A stretch of DNA of 64,000 nucleotides from Bactericera cockerelli (Eukaryota > Arthropoda > Insecta > Hemiptera > Triozidae), in assembly GCA_024516035.1 (NCBI GenBank), contig CM044956.1:23906383-23970382 (forward strand), written 5' to 3'. Below, one piece after another: positions 1 to 10,892 of this stretch. Every line of letters begins with the position of its first letter. Position 1 is the first letter of the stretch. Made by a program: the position numbers and the translations under genes. The notes below the pieces were generated by a model that was given only the letters and a program-made list of their open reading frames with translations, was not told the origin of the DNA and did not search any database.

Positions 1-1895
1 TTGCTAGGTGCGCAGAATTCATCGTTAACTTCACCTCTTGTTGCATGCTCCTTGGCACTTTTCCTACTAAAACCTAATGATATCCGTCCGTTTACTAATC
101 TTACCCAAACTCCTCTACTAATATTTGCAGAGAGATCTATTATCATTATCCAATCATTCAACGCTGATATCCTGCTGTTCACTTTCTGTAGTCTGCTTTA
201 TTACCAACCTATCTCAGCATTTCACTATAATACCTTTTCTTTCTTTCCTTTAGAAGTGACCATATAAGTTAGAGGTTTTCAAAAGGTAGCTTTTATAAAA
301 TGACACCTTCAATTCAAGGAAAGTGTCTAATTTTCATGATAATTTAAAGCATTTTTTATTACATGACTTTTCAAATAGTATCTATACATAATAAATATGT
401 ATCAATTGTATCATGTATATACTGTATATATTTTACTTTTTAAAGAGTTATACTTTCTGTCCCATCAATTGATTTTTAATTTTAAACCGAAAATGTATAT
501 AATTTAGTTCTTTGTATTTTCGTGTTCATTGGTAGGTGTAAATTTTATTCTCTTGATTTTTTTCTTTTTTTATAAATCTCATTGCCAGAAATTTTATGAT
601 CAAATCTTTTAAGTCAAAATAGTATAGGTATTGTATATCATACTTATTTTATGTATTTAATTTTTTAATCACATTGAATCATAAAAATTGATTGTTGTTT
701 TTAATGAAATCATTAATAAATAATAATATATAAATTTCACGTTAAGTAATAAAAAATCGTTATTTTTAAATTGAAATAATTTTATCATATTTCACAGTAC
801 GTTTTATTTTTGAAACTGATGTAAGCGAAATCGTCTTTCATTTAAGAAAAGTGTTCAAAATATTAATTTACTCGTGAAATTTTCAGTTTCCATAACTATA
901 ATTTTAATTTGATAGTAATTTATGTACAGCTCATAAATAAAAAATAAAAAAATACTTTCGATTTCTAATATCAGAAATTTTAGGAAGTAAAATATAACGA
1001 GTAAAATTATTGAATCTTATGAATGCATTTACAATACAATGAGCAAATAAAAAGTATTACATACATCAACCTTGTATCAAGCACATTTGCTGTATAAAAC
1101 CAAGGAAAGTTTTTATCATTTTTACCCATTTAGTTTTGTTTAATTTTTATATTAAAACTAATAACTTAATTACTATTAAAGGTGGTTCATTTATAGGGTG
1201 GTCACTTCTACTTCCATTTTCTACTTCAACCTCTTTTCTGCCTCTGGTTCAGACCGCCTGTAGCTCCGCTCTAAATGTAATAAAAGTGTTGTATGGGACT
1301 CTGTTTATGTGTCAGTTTACTGAGGTAAGTTTTCATCAAGTGTTGACTTAACTTGGTCCAAAGCATTGCTGCACGAGTTTATTTAATTCAAGTAATATTT
1401 TTCCTTCTTTTTGAAACCTTTGATCATATAAAAATAGCATTACATCTTTTGTGTTTCTTTGTCCTTTTAGCATGTAAATCTCGTGTTTTCTTTTGTTTAT
1501 TTTTCAAGTCGGGAGGTGTTGTTATGACATAGTACACCCTTGCTCTAGCTCTTGACTCTAGAACAATACAAAACCTGGTTAATAGTGTAAGTTTATCTTG
1601 GTTTTTATTTAATTTTTGCATGCATACTTTTTTTTAATTTAAAATTTCGGATATTTTTCCCCCTTTCTGGGTTGACACGTCAATTATATTAAAATTAAAA
1701 CTTCTATTCTTTACCAGCATGATAGTGAAAATTATTATAATTTTTTTTCTTTTCTTTTTTGTGTTATTAAAATCAATTTTGTGAGTAGTCCCCTTGTATA
1801 GTGCAGATCACTTATATCACATTTGTTTTACTTATGTTAGGTTCAGGGGGTTCATTTACTTGGGTCGGTAAAAAATCCCGGTGAAATTTTCAACG
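1..1895. other. AT-rich intergenic DNA, no gene seen
   Basis: Long AT-rich stretch with poly-T runs. Open frames here are short and have no recognisable domain, splice-site context or codon bias. I see no gene or clear repeat family in it. Confidence 0.5.
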
Positions 1896-2391
1896 GTGAA
1901 ATATTTTTTATTCCTGTTAATAAAAGCCTAAATTAGGCTTAGAACAATGAATTTTTAAAATTAAGAATATAATACGTAGAATAGAATAGAAATTACCTTG
2001 TTTATACTGCCGAGGTGAGACTGAAAAGTCCCTTTATTACAGCAGTCTAAACAAGGTCTCTTGTTTATTTTCAAATTTAAATAGACATTTTGAATCCACA
2101 TTTAATATCAGGGGTGGAGCTGTAGAATGCAAAGTTCAAAGCTGCACCCTGCATTTCAGCAACTTTTTATTTTTTAGTGAAATTTTTATTAACATAGGTT
2201 CACAATATTCTTTTGTACTGTATGAAATCAAAAAATATCTTTGTTGACTTGCTGAGGCCGTAGATAAATTTTCTTAAAAGTGTTTCTTTTTTCACGTTTT
2301 TTTATTTTTTGGGTTAAATAATGGTCTTTTAGAAAGTGGCTTTTTTTGGTGGAAGTCTGTAGTAGACTATATTTTTTTATTCTTTAAAAGT

Positions 2392-2611
2392 ACGAAATAA
2401 AACTAAATGTAGAAGCATTTAGAGCAATAAAAAAGTCCATTTAACCTGCAATATTTTTCACAACAATTAACCGGTTAAATGTGTTTTCATACAAAAAGTT
2501 CAATCATTTCTAAATTTTCCACTTTACCGGACTCTGTTGTAAAAAATCTTACTGTTTAAATTGGCCTTTTGTATCTCTCTAAATGCTTCTACATTTAGTT
2601 TTATTTTGTAT
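2392..2611. mobile_element. Small MITE with ~32-bp terminal inverted repeats
   Basis: AATAAAACTAAATGTAGAAG near 2395 is repeated in inverse orientation ending near 2607. The arms are about 32 bp with one or two mismatches and the whole element is about 220 bp. There is no coding potential. It sits inside the larger inverted-repeat element. Confidence 0.6.
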
Positions 2612-2955
2612 TAAGTGCGCCAGACAAGATACGAGGAGGTGGTGCTAACTCGTCTCAGAATAGGTCACACAAGACTAACCCACTCTTTCATCTTTACCAA
2701 GACCCCTCGTCCTGTGTGTACCTGCGGTGATCCGCTGTCTATTTGCCACATCGTAAACGAATGTCACAATTACAATTCAATCTGCCAATCATATATTATG
2801 ACCCAAAACCTTCTCTACTGAACTCTACCAGTGAAGTGGACTCACTTATGAATTTTTTAAGAAGTATCAACCTCCTTCACCTTATGTAGACTTTTGAGGA
2901 TCGGCACGAACGACCATTCAATAATTGGTTAAAGTGCCCAACAGGAAAAAAAAAA
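2612..2955 (+). pseudogene. 3' end of a Jockey/R1-type non-LTR retrotransposon
   Basis: The frame from 2615 reads RLRIGHTRLTHSFIF, followed by a CxCGDPL...CHIVNEC cysteine/histidine pattern. This is the usual C-terminal tail of arthropod Jockey/R1-like ORF2 proteins, after the RNase H region. The frame ends at 2821. About 130 bp of 3' UTR and an A-rich tail follow. Only the last ~70 codons survive, so this is a 5'-truncated dead copy. The same 3' UTR recurs at 26740-26890. Confidence 0.7.
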
Positions 2956-3317
2956 CATAAAAAAGATAGGTTACTTCAGACTTTCACCCCAGAAAAGCCA
3001 TTTTTTGAAAGACCACAATATCTCACACAAAATATGACGTCAAAAAAAAAAAAAAAAAAAAATCACTGTTACGAAAAAAATTCTACGGACCTAATGAAAT
3101 GCCAACCAGAATACTTTTTGGTTTCATACAGTGTAAAATAATATTGTGAACCTATTTAAATAAGAATTGCACTGAATATTATATTGTTGCTGAAATACGG
3201 GTGTAACAGTTTTGAACTTTGCACCCTACCAGCTTCGCCCCTGATAAGGATTTTTTATTTGAAAAATTCATTATTCTCAGCCTAATTTAGGCTTTCACTG
3301 ACAGGAGTAAAAAATAT

Positions 3318-4041
3318 GGCCTAAAGGCCGGAAGGGCCTGTCGGGGCCGAAAATAATTATGACCTCAAGGGGCCACAGGGCACTTCCTATCCTTAGAACT
3401 TTTTAGAAACATACTGTACTATCTCCATCTACATACAATAAGTCCCCGCAATTACCTTGAAAACGACCTGTAAAATATAAAAGGTATTATGAGCTGATTT
3501 CAATGGAAGGAAAGAACATTAAGCGCGTAAGTCCATGACATGTGGTTAAAAAAATAGGACTTGGTTTTATTTAATAATCAATCAATTTAAAAACACATAA
3601 ATTCATCATAATATAATATTTAATTAGTCATCGAGTGTAGGTACTAGCGCTAGTCTAGAAATCGAGGAGATGAATCATAACAAATACATTGATTTTTCCT
3701 TGAAATTTTAACCACATGACTGTGGTAGTTAGCACCAAATCAACTTACTACTGGATTAAGGGTAGATGTAAGTTATATTCGGGGAGTTTAATTAGTCATT
3801 ATTACCAACTCAATATGAAAGACCAAGTTTATTAAAGTTGTATTAAACAATGAAACCATTGATAAGAGGATACTACTTTCTCTCAGGACCTGTTGTAAAT
3901 TCCTACATGTCCATTTATAATTTAATCCTCTTTCTTTCAAGATTAAGTGTTATTTTTTTTTAAAATAATAATAGTAAAAAGTTCAATTTTTTTGCATCAA
4001 CTTAGAAAAATAAAGATTAGTTTCCCTAAGGTCGGCCAAGG
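3318..4041. other. Intergenic, nothing recognised
   Basis: AT-rich DNA without a long open frame or a repeat family that I can match elsewhere in the window. Confidence 0.4.
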
Positions 4042-4324
4042 TAGTCATCGTGGCCAAGTGAGTTAGCGTACGAGGCATTCCACGCATGGTGGTGACCTGG
4101 GTTCGATACCCAGCGGGGCAGGATTTTTTTCTGCTCTGTACTTGGATGTTCGGGGTTCACTCATACCTCATCGTGAGGAAAAATGAGTAGGTACTTTTAT
4201 GATTAACGACCAGTGGCGACATTACCAGAGTATAAAGAAATTAATGTAAAGTGTAGGAGGCTCTTAGTTATGCTGCGCTACCCACAAAAATGTGAAGAGG
4301 CCTTGTGCTTCACAACAAATAAAT
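4042..4324 (+). mobile_element. tRNA-derived SINE, family 1 (full length)
   Basis: The head resembles a tRNA: an A-box-like GTGGCCAAGTGAGTTAGCG and a B-box-like GGTTCGATACCC, the internal promoter of RNA polymerase III. A 3' body of about 200 bp ends near GCTGCGCTACCCAC. The same layout recurs at 17091 (+), 22993 (-), 27962 (+, head only) and 58330 (+, body only). There is no cloverleaf with a proper acceptor stem, so it is not a tRNA gene. Confidence 0.8.
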
Positions 4325-5078
4325 CGTACTTCAACTTTTAACTTACTTTCCCAAAGTTCACTGCACAAACAGAATGTTATGAAGCCTGAAAACTCCTTAT
4401 TTATAACAATAAAAGACTAAAGAAAACTTACCCTTCCGATCTCTTTCTGAATTAGGGCTTCACAGCTTTTTACATGACGGTCTCACAGTGATTCACTGTG
4501 TGGGGGTCGTGTACAGAGATGTGAAACCACCAGCAAGGATGTTATTGCTAAACTAATAGAGTGTTGTCATTGAACAGCTTCTCCCTCATGATGCCATTTT
4601 CACCTACATCAAATTTACTTATTACAAATTATATTGGTAATTTAATTTATTTGTAGATTGTAAAAAAAAAAACAAGCCTGAAAAACGTGATTCAAGAAGT
4701 ATAATTATAATAATCTAATAATTCTTTTAAAAAATAGCGCAAAGTATCAAAAGGTTAGAGCGCTTTTCATTCTATTTTAACATTAATTTCATCTAACGGT
4801 TGTTACAAAATTTACGCCTACTATCTTACTTCGTCACCTCTTTCGTCTCGTGTTTTGTCCTTTAGTTCAACCTGTGTGTCTTTCTTGTGCATTGTCCCCA
4901 GCTTTTAATCAATATTTGAGCGCTAGCCGACCGTCTGAAAGTTTGATCTCAGAACTCACCTTAGTTCATTTTGGCACAAAACATTTCACCACAATAGACC
5001 TAGTGGTATCTTCCATCCCTTGCGGGACTTCTCTCTAGCGACTTATCTACTGTACAGGTCACTTTGAATACTGAGGAG
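4325..5078 (+). other. Upstream region and likely 5' UTR of ANKRD39
   Basis: There is no gene of its own. The segment from about 4800 is less AT-rich and leads directly into the ANKRD39 start codon, so it probably contains the promoter and 5' UTR. I see no TATA box or initiator that I would place with confidence. Confidence 0.35.
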
Positions 5079-5181
5079 ATGAGCCAGGATTGTCAGGATG
5101 GCTGTTGCCAGGCTCAGCCACCCTCGGGTGTAGTGCAGACTCTGTCCGAGCTGGAATTCGAGCGGGGCATCTGGTCCGCAG
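5079..5181 (+). CDS. ANKRD39: ANKRD39 exon 1 (start codon exon)
   Basis: First coding exon of ankyrin repeat domain-containing protein 39, a small all-ankyrin protein whose exact role is poorly known. It encodes MSQDCQDGCCQ..., then TLSELEFERGIWSA. The FERGIWSA block just before the first repeat is the hallmark of ANKRD39. The ATG at 5079 is chosen because it gives the short Cys-rich N-terminus typical of the family and is the first in-frame Met ahead of the hallmark. The exon ends in phase 1 at GCAG|GTGAGT. Joined to exons at 5922 and 6494 it gives 156 residues, about 25 fewer than the human protein; the difference is at the C-terminus. The join is by eye, with matching phases. Confidence 0.85.
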
Positions 5182-5532
5182 GTGAGTCAACAAAGATCTT
5201 CTCCCAACTATTTTAAAAAGATCTATTTTAGCAAGCTTGTTTGTTTGGTTTCAACAAACGAAATGTCAGTGTTCCAAACAGCTTTAAAATTTAAAAGCTG
5301 CCCATAACGGCGCGTATATGCTCCCTAGAACGAGACCGTTTTATAACAGTTGAAACGCAAAAGTTCTATATTACCATGCAAAATTTCAGCTTTCTAGGTA
5401 TTCGGGAAATGCCTCATAATTTTGATGATCTGTCAGTCAGTCAGTTAAAAAATTGCAAATTTTAAAATTGACCAAACTCACTCTGAAAGTTATTTGCATT
5501 GACTCTCGAAGTTTTCAGTGTGTTTTAATGAT

Positions 5533-5562
5533 ATACGAGGTCTGTTCAAAAAGTTCCCGAAA
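5533..5562. mobile_element. Solo mariner-type terminus
   Basis: TATACGAGGTCTGTTCAAAA and the bases after it match the end common to many insect mariner/Tc1 MITEs, including the flanking TA. No partner end is evident nearby in ANKRD39 intron 1, so it is probably a truncated copy. Confidence 0.4.
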
Positions 5563-5921
5563 TCATTGCTCCCACTCAGTAGATGCCACAGACTTCCACC
5601 AGGATGCCACAGACTTCTCATTTTTTTTAGTATATGACCACACAATAATGAGACTCTGAGGGTTAGGTATGAAAATGCTTTAACACGTATGAGACGGGTC
5701 CTATTTTCTATAGTTTGTACGCTGGGACGTCTTCAAATTAGGGTATGTGTTCCAAATGTGACAACAACAAAAAAAAAATTGGGACGGGCGAGTACAAAAA
5801 TATATTAAAAATTGCATTATCTGTGCCCACCGGTGGGCACGCCGTCTCATAAGTGTTAAGCATTAACCTTGCCTGGTGGTTACCTTCCACTAAAGCGTGT
5901 TATTATTATTATTATTCCCAG

Positions 5922-6131
5922 CTCTGTTCAACGAGCCGGCGCGCGTGACTAGACTGCTAGACTCTGGCACGGACCCCAGTACGCCTGATGGTGCAGGCTA
6001 CACCGCCCTCCACTACGCGGCTCGTGCTAACCATGCGCCCATCTGTCGCGAGCTGCTGGGGCGGGGGGCGCGTGTGGACGCGGTGACACGAGCCGGTCTA
6101 GCCACGCCCCTGCACCGTGCCGCCACCGCGG
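5922..6131 (+). CDS. ANKRD39: ANKRD39 exon 2 (ankyrin repeats 1-3)
   Basis: The acceptor is CCCAG at 5921, preceded by a (TTA)n run in place of a normal pyrimidine tract. The donor is GG|GTGAGA. The exon continues the frame from exon 1 in phase 1. It encodes an ankyrin repeat ending GTDPSTPDGAG, the complete repeat with YTALHYAARANHAPICREL and its LLGRGARVDAVTRAG loop, and the start of the next (TPLHRAATAG). The GC content is much higher than the surrounding DNA, as expected of a real exon. Ankyrin repeats are protein-binding scaffolds; no enzymatic residues are expected. Confidence 0.9.
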
Positions 6132-6493
6132 GTGAGATGAGAAGAATTTTTATTTACTTGAATGTTCAATTAATTTGAGCTGCATGCGTACGATACGCTT
6201 AGTGTTATGTTTTAAAAATATTAAACAATTGTAAACTGTAAATGAAAATACTATAATAATAATAATAATAATAATGGGTAGGTTATTATTATTTTAAACC
6301 TAAAATTTAAGATGGTTTTTAGTTTAACAAATCGTGTTGTTAACCTCTGAGTTTTTTTAGTAACTGAGGAAAACTCATAGAGACGTCTAAATCATCATGT
6401 TGGGAGTTAAAATTAGCTATTGCCAGGTCTATTGCAGATTGTATTTTTACATTGTTTAACTTGAACTTGAAAGAAAGTAACTTGCTTTTACAG

Positions 6494-6651
6494 GGCACGA
6501 GAGTATTGTATCTCTGCTTTTGGACAGTGGAGCTGACGCAAGCCTGAAAGATGCTGATGGGCTCACAGCACTAGATCGTTCCAGAAAAGAAGGCCACGAG
6601 AAAGTCAGTCAACTTATTCTGGACAAGTGGCCACAGCTAGAGTGCAAATAA
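6494..6651 (+). CDS. ANKRD39: ANKRD39 exon 3 (ankyrin repeats 3-4, stop)
   Basis: The acceptor is TTACAG at 6493. The exon completes the third repeat (HESIVSLLLDSGADASLKDA) and gives a fourth helical pair, LTALDRSRKEGHEKVSQLIL, ending DKWPQLECK and the TAA at 6649. The reading phase matches exon 2. The protein stops at the end of the last ankyrin repeat, without the short tail of the vertebrate protein. Confidence 0.88.
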
Positions 6652-6687
6652 ATTATCCGTCCTTACATATTTTTACATTTTTTACTT

Positions 6688-6693
6688 AATAAA
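6688..6693 (+). promoter_or_regulatory. Poly(A) signal of ANKRD39
   Basis: AATAAA lies 37 bases after the ANKRD39 stop codon and is the first canonical hexamer in the 3' UTR. Another AATAAA-like site lies near 6810. Confidence 0.55.
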
Positions 6694-6936
6694 TATAACT
6701 TATTATATCATGTAGGTATATCTACAGGGGATTGATTATTATTAATTTAATCAGAAAAAAAAAAAAATGTTTTCCATTCCAATTTCATCCTTGTAATTTC
6801 TCTTTTATTAATAAAATTAATTCACTGAAATAGCATGAACTTTTGTGTTGCTAATATATCCAATTCGTAGATTTTACAACAAACACAAGAAGCATTTCGG
6901 GACAGTTTATTTATTTAAAGAAATTGATCTTAGAGG

Positions 6937-6990
6937 TATACAGATTGTCCCTTTATAAACGAGACATTGAAATGTCTTGCGAACTAATAG
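6937..6990 (+). mobile_element. Degenerate end of the CAGGGTGTCCC fold-back family
   Basis: The run TTTATAAACGAGACATTGAA after an altered GTATACAGATTGTCCC matches the ends seen at 63349 and 63785 (TATAAACGAGACATTCAA). Only this terminus is present. Confidence 0.4.
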
Positions 6991-7032
6991 AGATTTACTC
7001 GTGTTTTCGGTGATTTTCCTTTTTGATTTTTG

Positions 7033-7090
7033 GGTTGGGTGAAAGAGGTTGCCATAGGCAATAATCCCGCCCTTTACTTAGGACATATGT
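7033..7090 (+). mobile_element. Non-LTR element 3'-end fragment
   Basis: It shares GTTGCCATAGGCAATAA and CCCGCCCTTTA with the element end at 45549-45733. It is cut off on the right where the DNA transposon at 7096 begins, so it is the older insertion. Confidence 0.55.
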
Positions 7091-7488
7091 ATATACAGGG
7101 TGTCTACTGGTCAGGGAAAACCTGGAAAACCTGGAATTGTCAGGGAATTTTTCGAGACCAAAAAAGTCAGGGAAATGTCAGGGAATTTTGTGAAAAAACA
7201 CCAAAAGTCAGGGAATTTTGTGAGAAAACACCAAAAGTCAGGGAATTTTTTTCAAGATCCAATTTTGTCATGAAAATGATAAAAAAAAAAAAAAAAAATC
7301 GCCTGCGGCGCCACTGTAATCCAGGCAGTGTGATAATATTTCTTTGGTAAGAAACACAAAACACTCAACCACTTTTTGATAAGATTAACAAAATTTTAGC
7401 AGGTTTTTTTTTCAGGGTTTACCCTGAAAGTTCTTTAATTTTCTTTAGGGTTCCTATTTTGCTGTTGATTTTTTTACGTTTAAACTTT

Positions 7489-7540
7489 CCTTATCCCATA
7501 ATGAGAAATGTATTGTATTCGGCGAAATTTCAAAAAATAT
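7489..7540 (-). mobile_element. Terminus of repeat family G
   Basis: ACTTTCCTTATCCCATAATG followed by TGTATTCG matches the inverse of the right ends at 55168 and 62640. The hairpin is partly lost. Only about 50 bp are present. Confidence 0.5.
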
Positions 7541-7690
7541 AAGAATATAATTTGTGTATTTCTCTTTTAACATTCCTAACACATTCTTGGTAAGAGCTAC
7601 CGTTAGCAAACTTTTATCAAATTTACAAGAAAAGAATAAAATTGGAGATTTTTTAGCAATAGCGTAGTCTTGTGATGATCACACTAGATT

Positions 7691-8355
7691 TTACTTCCGA
7701 TAAATTTCTAATATTAGAAATCGGAAGTATTGTGTTCGTTTTTGTAAAGATAAATATTTTTTGCTCCGATTTCATATTTGTCGACGGACGTTTCATAACC
7801 TCCTGAGCAAATTTGGTTTTGTGTCGGTCTGTTAAAAGTATTCCTTGTAACGCGCAAATCTCGGAAACTCCTCAACAGATTTTGATGAAATTTTGCACAC
7901 ATATAGGAGACATTCTGTAGATGGTCCCATTTTAAATTCATCAAATTCGTACAAGCGGTTCTGGGTAAAAGAGACCATGCGCCTGACCACTAACTTTTTA
8001 CTTAAACGCTTATATCTCGTGAACGGTACACCCAATTTTGATGAAATTTTGTATTGTTCTACATAGGCTATCTATATTTATTTTTTAATTAATTATAATT
8101 TAACTCTGATATTTAAGAAAATCCGAAATTTTGGACAAAAAAGTCAAAAAATAAGGACCACGATTTGCTGATACAGAATTTTCTGTAGAATCTAGAATGT
8201 AGAAAAAACGGTATTCTACCATATGAAACAAATTTGAAGAAAATCGGTTCAGTCGTTTTGGAGATACAAGTAATTTTGTATAAAATCTCAAAATTGGCAC
8301 GTGTTTACAATGTGAAACAATCACAAGGGAGTATTGTGTCTATAATTGGCAATGT
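7691..8355 (-). repeat. Repeat family F, copy 1 (about 0.67 kb)
   Basis: It begins (in + coordinates) with the terminal hairpin around TTCTAATATTAGAA flanked by ACTTCC/GGAAGT and ends near AATTGGCAATGT. Two direct copies lie at 60684-61543 and 61621-62336, with partial copies at 46061, 47165 and 63409. The copies are clearly homologous over their whole length. There is no intact ORF and no obvious TIR, so the class is unresolved. Confidence 0.7.
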
Positions 8356-8760
8356 TTTTTATTTAAAAAAAAGCAAGGAGCCAAACACGTTTTCTAAATA
8401 TATGACATGTCTATAATTTGCATATTTACTATTATTTTAATATGCATTACCTTTTGTGTACTAATAATCAATCAGTACATGAGTAAGCAATTTGTACATA
8501 ATATCCACCTATTCAACATCCTGCTGATGTCTATTCCTCAGTACTAAATGTTTATATCGTAGAACGTAACAGAAAACTCATTTAATTGATTTAGAAAAAA
8601 AGTTTGGTTGGGTGGTCTTATATAATATGAGGTTTTATATAATATAGTTAATATACATATAATGTCTCCTTAAAAAAGTAGACTGGAAAAACTGGAAAAA
8701 TGGTCTGGAAAACCTGGAAAAGTCAGGGAATTTTACTTTGACCATTTAGTAGACACCCTG

Positions 8761-9235
8761 ATATATTTTGTTTATTTTATTTTTTGCATCATTGAGGACA
8801 ATATCGGGTATGAACGGCCCTACATACGGTTTAATCACGAAAAGAAATCAAACTATTCAGCAAGATTCATGATTCTATCTGTGTGCTAAAATCAAAACTG
8901 ATAGCCCGCAAATCTATCCAAAGGTAGAAATTTGTATCAATTATTACTTAAAACTTGACAGTACTAGTATTTTATTGCTAGATTATTTACTATCTATTAT
9001 TATAAATCATGACAGTTATATTTTATTCTATCTATTGATCATTTTATTATTTTATTCAATGACAGTTTTTGTTCAGTGACAATTTTCATGTTATAAAATC
9101 TGACATCTCTATTTGACATTGATCAACATCATTTATTTTAAAACACCTAATAATTTAAACTATTATGTACATACCTACTTTTCATGTTATTCTATTTACT
9201 TCTTTATCTGTATTTTTCATTTGAAATTCTTTTTA

Positions 9236-9240
<5 letters not shown>
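8761..9240. other. AT-rich intergenic, nothing recognised
   Basis: It includes direct near-repeats of 'ttttattctatctattgatc' type but no gene or element that I can name. Confidence 0.35.
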
Positions 9241-9270
<30 letters not shown>

Positions 9271-9336
9271 TGGGGTTTTAACGTCGCTTTCAACTGCCAT
9301 GGTCATATCACGACGGGGTTTTACCAATATTAGTAT
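9241..9336 (-). mobile_element. 5'-truncated copy of the 5S-rRNA-derived SINE (3' end)
   Basis: A run of about 27 T (the A tail of a minus-strand copy) is followed by AGTGGGGTTTTAACGTCGCT, TTTCAACTGCCATGGTCATA and CACGACGGGGTTTTACC. This is the inverse of the 3' body seen at 58800-58900. The 5S-like head is missing. Confidence 0.65.
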
Positions 9337-9583
9337 TAAGACTAGGGTCACTCACATTGTAAAACTGGGTACCTCCCGTTAACTTATTAAATAAATAAAT
9401 TAATTAATTAAACATCCATCTGGCCATACTCCGACATCATATTATGATACTCTGACATCATATTATGATACTCTGACATCAAAGAACATAAGAAGAAGAA
9501 AAAGAAAGAAAGAAAGAAAAAAAAAAAAAATTATACTGTGTCGTTTAGGCAAGTGCCCATGTGGCACCAGTTGTAAAGTATTT

Positions 9584-10326
9584 TTAATAAATATTTTTAC
9601 GTTCTCTCTCCTTAGCGAAATCAGATGACAGTACTTCAAATTGAAAAGAACTATAGTACTCTTGATGTTTGGTTTTTAGTTTAGAAACCTTCAGGTGTGT
9701 ATATGCTGGAGGCACCGAACTAGTAACAATATTTTTGATGTCTTGAGAAGTCACAGTCGGGGAAAAACGGGTGACGAATAAGGCTGAGGTCATGACACGG
9801 GATTCCCTGGGCACAATCATGGACGTGGAAGACGCATTGGTAGTGGGGATGGCTTTAGTTCCAATCATAGGTTTTTTGTTCTTACCACCGCGTTTCCGAC
9901 GAGTAGCAGTTCTCCACTGAGAATCAGAAGCGTCCCCGGGGCCCGTGGAGGGAACACCTCCATCACTGAGCTGACGTGGAGGTGCATGGGAGAGTACGGC
10001 AGGGGTAGCAGAGCCGCCGGCGGGACTAGACACACGCGCCGCCTCGGTTCCACTGCTGCGAGAAGATTGACAGAGTGAGCTGACACGAACCGTGGTACTC
10101 TGGACTTGAAAACTAACAGCAGAGCTATAGGATGCCTTGTGACCTTGCGTAGCTGTGATATCAGTAATAGAGTCATTAGATAGAACTTTCTGCATCTTGA
10201 GTTCCATGGTGCATAATTTTTCCTTGATAAAGTTCAACTCGTTCTTAAGTTGAATGTTGTCTTCAACGAGTTTCTGCTGTGCAGACTGCAAAGTTGTAAC
10301 AGACTCATTAAGAACATCACTTTTTA
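9584..10326 (-). pseudogene. LINE ORF1-like protein, truncated
   Basis: Open for about 245 codons up to the insertion at 10328. Its N-terminal part is a coiled coil (QQKLVEDNIQLKNELNFIKE, continuing MELKMQKV). Then comes a Ser/Thr/Pro-rich linker, a basic patch (TRRKRGGKNKKP) and a C-terminal RRM-like block (ALFVTRFSPTVTSQDI ... YYSSFQFEV). This layout of coiled coil, basic linker and RNA-binding fold is that of ORF1 chaperone proteins of arthropod LINEs. It has no start context: the 5' side is cut by a piggyBac-like MITE, and the C-terminus ends in a likely frameshift (AKERERKNIY). No ORF2 follows. Confidence 0.6.
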
Positions 10327-10327
10327 G

Positions 10328-10555
10328 TTAACACGTTGATCGCCAACGCTGGAGAGTTGCATTTCCTCAGGGGCTCAAATGACACTCCTATGTCAAGTGA
10401 ATGCACCTGACTGGGCCGTACGAGATAATCATGTCAGGTGAATTCACCTGACGGGGCCGTATGGGATAATTATGTCAGGTGAATATGCCTGACGGGGCCT
10501 GCTGGGAAAGGTTAGTGTTAGGTGAATTCACCTGACGTGGCGATCAACGTGTTAA
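10328..10555. mobile_element. piggyBac-like MITE with TTAA target sites
   Basis: A perfect 18-bp inverted repeat, TTAACACGTTGATCGCCA, is at each end, including the TTAA that piggyBac elements duplicate. Inside are four tandem ~41-bp units, each with a palindrome of the type TCAGGTGAATTCACCTGA followed by CGGGGCCGTA. There is no coding capacity. Perfect ends suggest a fairly recent insertion. Confidence 0.75.
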
Positions 10556-10557
10556 AG

Positions 10558-10892
10558 ATATCCCCTAAAAATACACTACGTGTGCAAAAGACGCCAAGAA
10601 AATTAGAATCCTTCAAATATAGGTAGTCACCTTAAAAACAATTGCCTAAAAATGAACTGATATCAAATGAATGCCAAGTTTTCCTAAATTGGAAATCATT
10701 TGCCCAGAAAGGAGTCTCAGAAATCAAACTGAGGATTGGACATGACATTTCCCATTATTCTGCTATTTACCAACGCTAAAAGCATTATAGCATTTTTTTA
10801 ATTTTTGAGGTATTTGTTTTATGGTAATTATATTTGAAGGATTCTAATTTTCTTGGCCTCTTTTACACACGAAGTGTATTTTTGGGGTATAT
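10558..10892. mobile_element. MITE-like element with ~62-bp inverted repeats
   Basis: ATATCCCCTAAAAATACACT... through CTTCAAATAT on the left (10558-10623) pairs with ATATTTGAAGGATTCTAATT... through GGGGTATA on the right (about 10828-10892). It abuts the piggyBac-like MITE. There is no ORF. Confidence 0.6.

Larger units (their letters stand above)
1900..3317. repeat. Degenerate inverted-repeat (fold-back) element
   Basis: The left arm (about 1900-2350) and right arm (about 2983-3317) are imperfect reverse complements. Examples are the palindrome AGCCTAAATTAGGCT on the left against its counterpart near 3280, and a stretch reading 'gaatgcaaagttcaaagctg' on the left against a matching inverse near 3210. 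The left arm carries extra sequence at about 1960-2105. The centre is occupied by a small MITE and a LINE fragment. No transposase of its own is visible, so the class is unknown. Confidence 0.55.
7096..8760. mobile_element. DNA transposon with CAGGGTGTCTACT ends and clustered GTCAGGGAA motifs
   Basis: The left end is CAGGGTGTCTACTGGTCAGG; the right end finishes AGTAGACACCCTG. Both subterminal regions are packed with TGGAAAACCTGGAA / GTCAGGGAATTTT words. On the left these form a ~36-bp tandem with AAAACACCAAAA. Flanks carry ATATA on both sides. Repeated subterminal words of this kind are usually transposase binding sites. No transposase ORF remains. The middle holds a family F repeat copy (7691-8355) and a family G terminus (7489-7540). 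Confidence 0.65.

Noticed and set aside
1..267. 88-codon ORF at the left edge
   Set aside because: No domain, biased toward AT-rich codons, no splice or start context; most likely chance.
4042..4120. tRNA gene
   Set aside because: A and B boxes are present but there is no paired acceptor stem, and the same unit recurs with a common 3' body; it is a SINE head.
4461..4560. Possible gene or small RNA around a GTGATTCACTGTG near-palindrome
   Set aside because: Short inverted sequence without flanking structure or second copy in the window; not supportable.
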